Source of the DNA: Oscillospiraceae bacterium
GTDB lineage: Bacteria > Bacillota > Clostridia > Oscillospirales > Ruminococcaceae
Direction of reading: 5' to 3'
Assembly (NCBI GenBank): GCA_025758045.1
Contig: CP107208.1
Span: 2,170,001-2,234,000 of the forward strand
DNA length: 64,000 bases
Shown here: piece after piece, positions 62,005-64,000 of the stretch
Layout of the letters: each line of letters starts with the position of its first letter
Numbering within the stretch: the first letter of the stretch is position 1
Notes under the pieces: generated by a model
The model's input: the letters and a program-made list of their open reading frames with translations, nothing else
Told to the model about the DNA's origin: nothing
Databases searched by the model: none
Translations under genes and position numbers: made by a program

Positions 62005-62913
62005 TTAGCCCTCCTCGTCAAACATAGCCATCCAGTCGCGGCTGGACAGGGGTTGCTGGGCGCTGGCAGCGGCAGGCTGCTGGGGCGCGGGGCGCTGGGT
62101 AGCCAAGATGTTGCTGCCGGAAAGCTGCCCCTGCCCGCGGGCGGCCGACACCGTCGTGATGCCCTGGGCGCGCCAGGCCCGCAGGATGCCGTCCACATAG
62201 CGGATGGTGGTCTTGTTGCCTGCCCGCAGCAGCGCTTCTTCGATCATCTCGCGGCCAATGCCCCATTCCTCGTGCCAGCGGGCGATGGCGCTGCGCTCCC
62301 AGCGGGTCAGGGCGTCGGCGGCAATGCCAAACTGCTCTGCGGCTTCGGCACACCACTGCTCGCGCTGCTTGCAGCGGCGCAGGTAGCGCTCGGCATCCTC
62401 GCCGGTCTCCACGCCGGCCTCCCGCCAGCGGATGAGTTCCCGCGCAACGGCGGCGATGGTGCGCCGTCCCTGGCGGGCAACCTCGGCACAGCAGAGCAAA
62501 ATCACGTCGGGCTGCCAGCCGTCGGTCAGGTACAGGCCGACCAAACGCTGCATCTCGCTGCGGCTCAGGGCCTTGCCAAAGGCGGTCTGGGCTTCCTCGC
62601 ACAGCACGGCCACGTAGGGGTCGTTCAGGTTGGCCAGGTCGATCTTCTGGGGCTTCTCCGGCTCCGGGATGGGTGCGCCGCCGCGGTCGTTGACCAGCAG
62701 ACCGGCACCGGCCCAGTATTGCAGGGCACGTTTGGCAGCCTCCACGCTGGACAGGCCCAGGGCACGGGCCATGGTGCGGGGGTCGGTGTCACCGGTCTGC
62801 AACAGGTACAGCGCTGCACGAATGGTATCGCCGTCCGTCTGTGTCAGGTGCGAAACCACCAGCTGCGGTACAGCTAAGGTGTCGCCGTGATACTCTGCCA
62901 GCTTATAAGGCAT
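62005..62913 (-). CDS. DnaD domain primosome protein
   Basis: This 302-residue protein has an N-terminal winged-helix DnaB/DnaD part (LSSVEAAKRALQYWAGAGLL) and two DnaD-type C-terminal repeats (DALTRWERSAIARWHEEWGI... and the YVDGILRAWRAQGI motif typical of the family). With the adjacent DnaI-like loader it acts in replication initiation and restart. GGAGG precedes the ATG. The C-terminus is Gln/Ala/Pro-rich. Confidence 0.88.
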   Translation of the reverse strand: MPYKLAEYHGDTLAVPQLVVSHLTQTDGDTIRAALYLLQTGDTDPRTMARALGLSSVEAAKRALQYWAGAGLLVNDRGGAPIPEPEKPQKIDLANLNDPYVAVLCEEAQTAFGKALSRSEMQRLVGLYLTDGWQPDVILLCCAEVARQGRRTIAAVARELIRWREAGVETGEDAERYLRRCKQREQWCAEAAEQFGIAADALTRWERSAIARWHEEWGIGREMIEEALLRAGNKTTIRYVDGILRAWRAQGITTVSAARGQGQLSGSNILATQRPAPQQPAAASAQQPLSSRDWMAMFDEEG

Positions 62914-63019
62914 GCCGCAAACCTCCCCACTTTAAAGTAACCCTTATTATAGCATTTTTGCGGCGATGTGTAAAGAAAACTGCCCAAAAACGCGGCGCGC
63001 ATTTTGGCTAATGCGTTTA

Positions 63020-63048
63020 TTGTAATTGTGCTCAAAAAATTGTACAAT
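63020..63048 (+). promoter_or_regulatory. Promoter of the phosphoribosyltransferase-like gene
   Basis: TTGTAA (63020-63025) and TACAAT (63043-63048) are 17 nt apart. The motif ATTGTACAAT around the -10 is a perfect 10-bp palindrome (63040-63049). Confidence 0.68.
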
Positions 63049-63107
63049 AGAACAATAAAAGTACAGGGCAGCGCCCATCAGGCGCACCCGGACGGAGGGA
63101 AACTCTT

Positions 63108-63746
63108 ATGGCGATGAATCTTGTTAAACTGCCCACCGGCAAGCCCAACCTGCAGCTGCGCGTCAGCAAGGGCCACTATGCCACCAGCCACAGCCACATC
63201 AACTATTATATTGATGTCACCCTCACGAAGTTCCGCTTATCCGAGGCCCGCGCTGCTGCCCAGGAACTGGTACGCGGCTACCGCGGCACCACCATTATCG
63301 ACACCATCCTCTGTCTGGACGGCACCGAGGTCATCGGCGCCTGCATGGGCAGCGAGCTGACCAAGGCGGGCTATAGCAATATGAACGCCCACCAGACCAT
63401 CTACGTCGTCACACCGGAGCATACCACCGGCAGCCAGCTGATCTTCCGCGAAAACACCGCCCCCATGATCCAGAATAAGCACGTGCTGGTGCTGGCGGCA
63501 TCTGTCACCACCGGCTACACCGTGCAGGGCGCGGTGGAGGCCATCCGGTATTACGGCGGCGAGCCTGCCGGTGTGACCGCTATCTTTGCCACGGTGGACG
63601 AGTGCGCCGGGTATCCCGTGGCCAGCATCTTTGACCCCCACGACCTGCCCGACTACCAGAGCTATGATGCCCACAGCTGCCCCTGGTGCAAGGAGGGCAA
63701 AAAGATCGACGCCCTGGTGAACAGCTTTGGATATTCGAGTTTGTAA
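63108..63746 (+). CDS. Orotate phosphoribosyltransferase-like protein
   Basis: This 212-residue type I phosphoribosyltransferase fold has the PRPP-loop region KHVLVLAASVTTGYTVQGAV, where active enzymes have two acidic residues before TTG (usually ED or DD). Here they are Ala-Ala, so PRPP binding in the normal way is doubtful. A C-terminal CPWC motif (HSCPWCKEGKK) could bind zinc. GGAGGG lies before the ATG at 63108; a second ATG at 63114 is possible. It is monocistronic, with its own promoter and terminator. Confidence 0.75.
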   Translation: MAMNLVKLPTGKPNLQLRVSKGHYATSHSHINYYIDVTLTKFRLSEARAAAQELVRGYRGTTIIDTILCLDGTEVIGACMGSELTKAGYSNMNAHQTIYVVTPEHTTGSQLIFRENTAPMIQNKHVLVLAASVTTGYTVQGAVEAIRYYGGEPAGVTAIFATVDECAGYPVASIFDPHDLPDYQSYDAHSCPWCKEGKKIDALVNSFGYSSL

Positions 63747-63758
63747 CAGATAGCTATA

Positions 63759-63796
63759 CACGCCCTTTCCTCTGCATAGGGGAGAGGGCGTATTTT
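63759..63796 (+). terminator. Terminator after the phosphoribosyltransferase-like gene
   Basis: CGCCCTTTCC and GGAGAGGGCG pair with one wobble, followed by TATTTT. Confidence 0.82.
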
Positions 63797-63806
63797 CGAT
63801 TTCCCC

Positions 63807-63836
63807 TTGACGAACGGCCCCCACCTTATTTATAAT
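63807..63836 (+). promoter_or_regulatory. Promoter of the last, partial gene
   Basis: TTGACG (63807-63812) and TATAAT (63831-63836) are 18 nt apart, 32 nt before the TTG start. Confidence 0.75.
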
Positions 63837-63868
63837 AGGAAGGCTTGCGAAAAAAGGGAGGAATTTTG

Positions 63869-64000
63869 TTGAATAGCGAGAACCTGAACACGATTTTGGC
63901 TCAATACATCCATGATTTTGCAGAGCTTTCTCTTTCTCAAACGAGCGGCGAGGGGAGCCTCTGGCAGGCCATTGATACTTTCGGTGCCGAGTGGGACATC
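63869..64000 (+). CDS. Unidentified gene, 5' part only
   Basis: The first 44 codons of a gene that continues past the window begin at TTG (63869), with AGGGAGG (63855-63861) upstream; TTG at 63866 is an alternative. The start reads MNSENLNTILAQYIHDFAEL and continues in an open frame with acidic, soluble character. It has no signal peptide. I do not recognise the family. A good promoter lies directly upstream, so it is a real gene start. Confidence 0.7.
   Translation, partial: MNSENLNTILAQYIHDFAELSLSQTSGEGSLWQAIDTFGAEWDI

Overview
The window is one contiguous piece of a GC-rich Firmicutes chromosome. The 16S sequence (7863-9375), a complete spoIIA operon, a valine T-box, ECF transporters, DnaD/DnaI-type replication genes and consistent Shine-Dalgarno use all point to Clostridia. 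The 16S and the style of the genes suggest the Faecalibacterium/Gemmiger/Subdoligranulum lineage; I recognised this by eye and did not align it. There is no phage, plasmid or CRISPR array. The one mobile element I can support is an IS110-family insertion.

Layout. 1-7400: a T-box-controlled valS (its 3' part lies beyond the window edge), an ArsC/Spx-fold protein that has lost its cysteine, an AEC permease, a vanZ-folC pair and spoIIAA-spoIIAB-sigF. 7500-13070: a full rRNA operon with two promoters in the order 16S, tRNA-Ala, tRNA-Ile, 23S, 5S, tRNA-Glu, then a terminator. 13330-20050: a GGDEF/histidine kinase/receiver hybrid protein, then a four-gene ECF transporter operon (S, T, double ATPase, ZinT-like protein). 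The ECF leader can form two mutually exclusive hairpins and looks like a transcription attenuator or riboswitch. 20100-38025: an accessory catabolic region with a NanA-like aldolase under a large inverted-repeat operator, a methyltransferase, a HExxH protein, an oxoprolinase-like protein with a permease, three GntR regulators, an IS110 element, and two runs of sugar-acid-type enzymes. Those enzymes are a ketopantoate-reductase-like protein, a cyclase-family hydrolase, an SDR, two YhcH/NanQ-family proteins, an M28 peptidase, a YiaK-like reductase and a zinc MDR dehydrogenase. 38050-41040: a small acyl carrier protein/MaoC/ketoreductase/GNAT operon and a BofC-like membrane protein.

41100-64000 is mostly core: a class A PBP; the threonine-branch operon ACT-hom-thrB-lysC, in which lysC has a strong internal start; guanine deaminase; the M16-like pair yfmF-yfmH; lgt; folD; rplU-rpmA-obgE-mrnC; a tiny repeat protein; an RsmF-like rRNA methyltransferase; yebC; a PASTA pseudokinase; dnaD-dnaI; a phosphoribosyltransferase-like protein lacking the usual acidic pair; and the first 44 codons of an unidentified gene.

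The most interesting items are the ECF leader attenuator (16610-16704), the ACP mini-operon, the GntR-controlled sugar-acid island with a three-site operator, the PASTA pseudokinase, the candidate IS110 bridge-RNA region, the L27 protein that lacks the Firmicutes N-terminal extension, and the 39-residue protein built from an eight-residue repeat.
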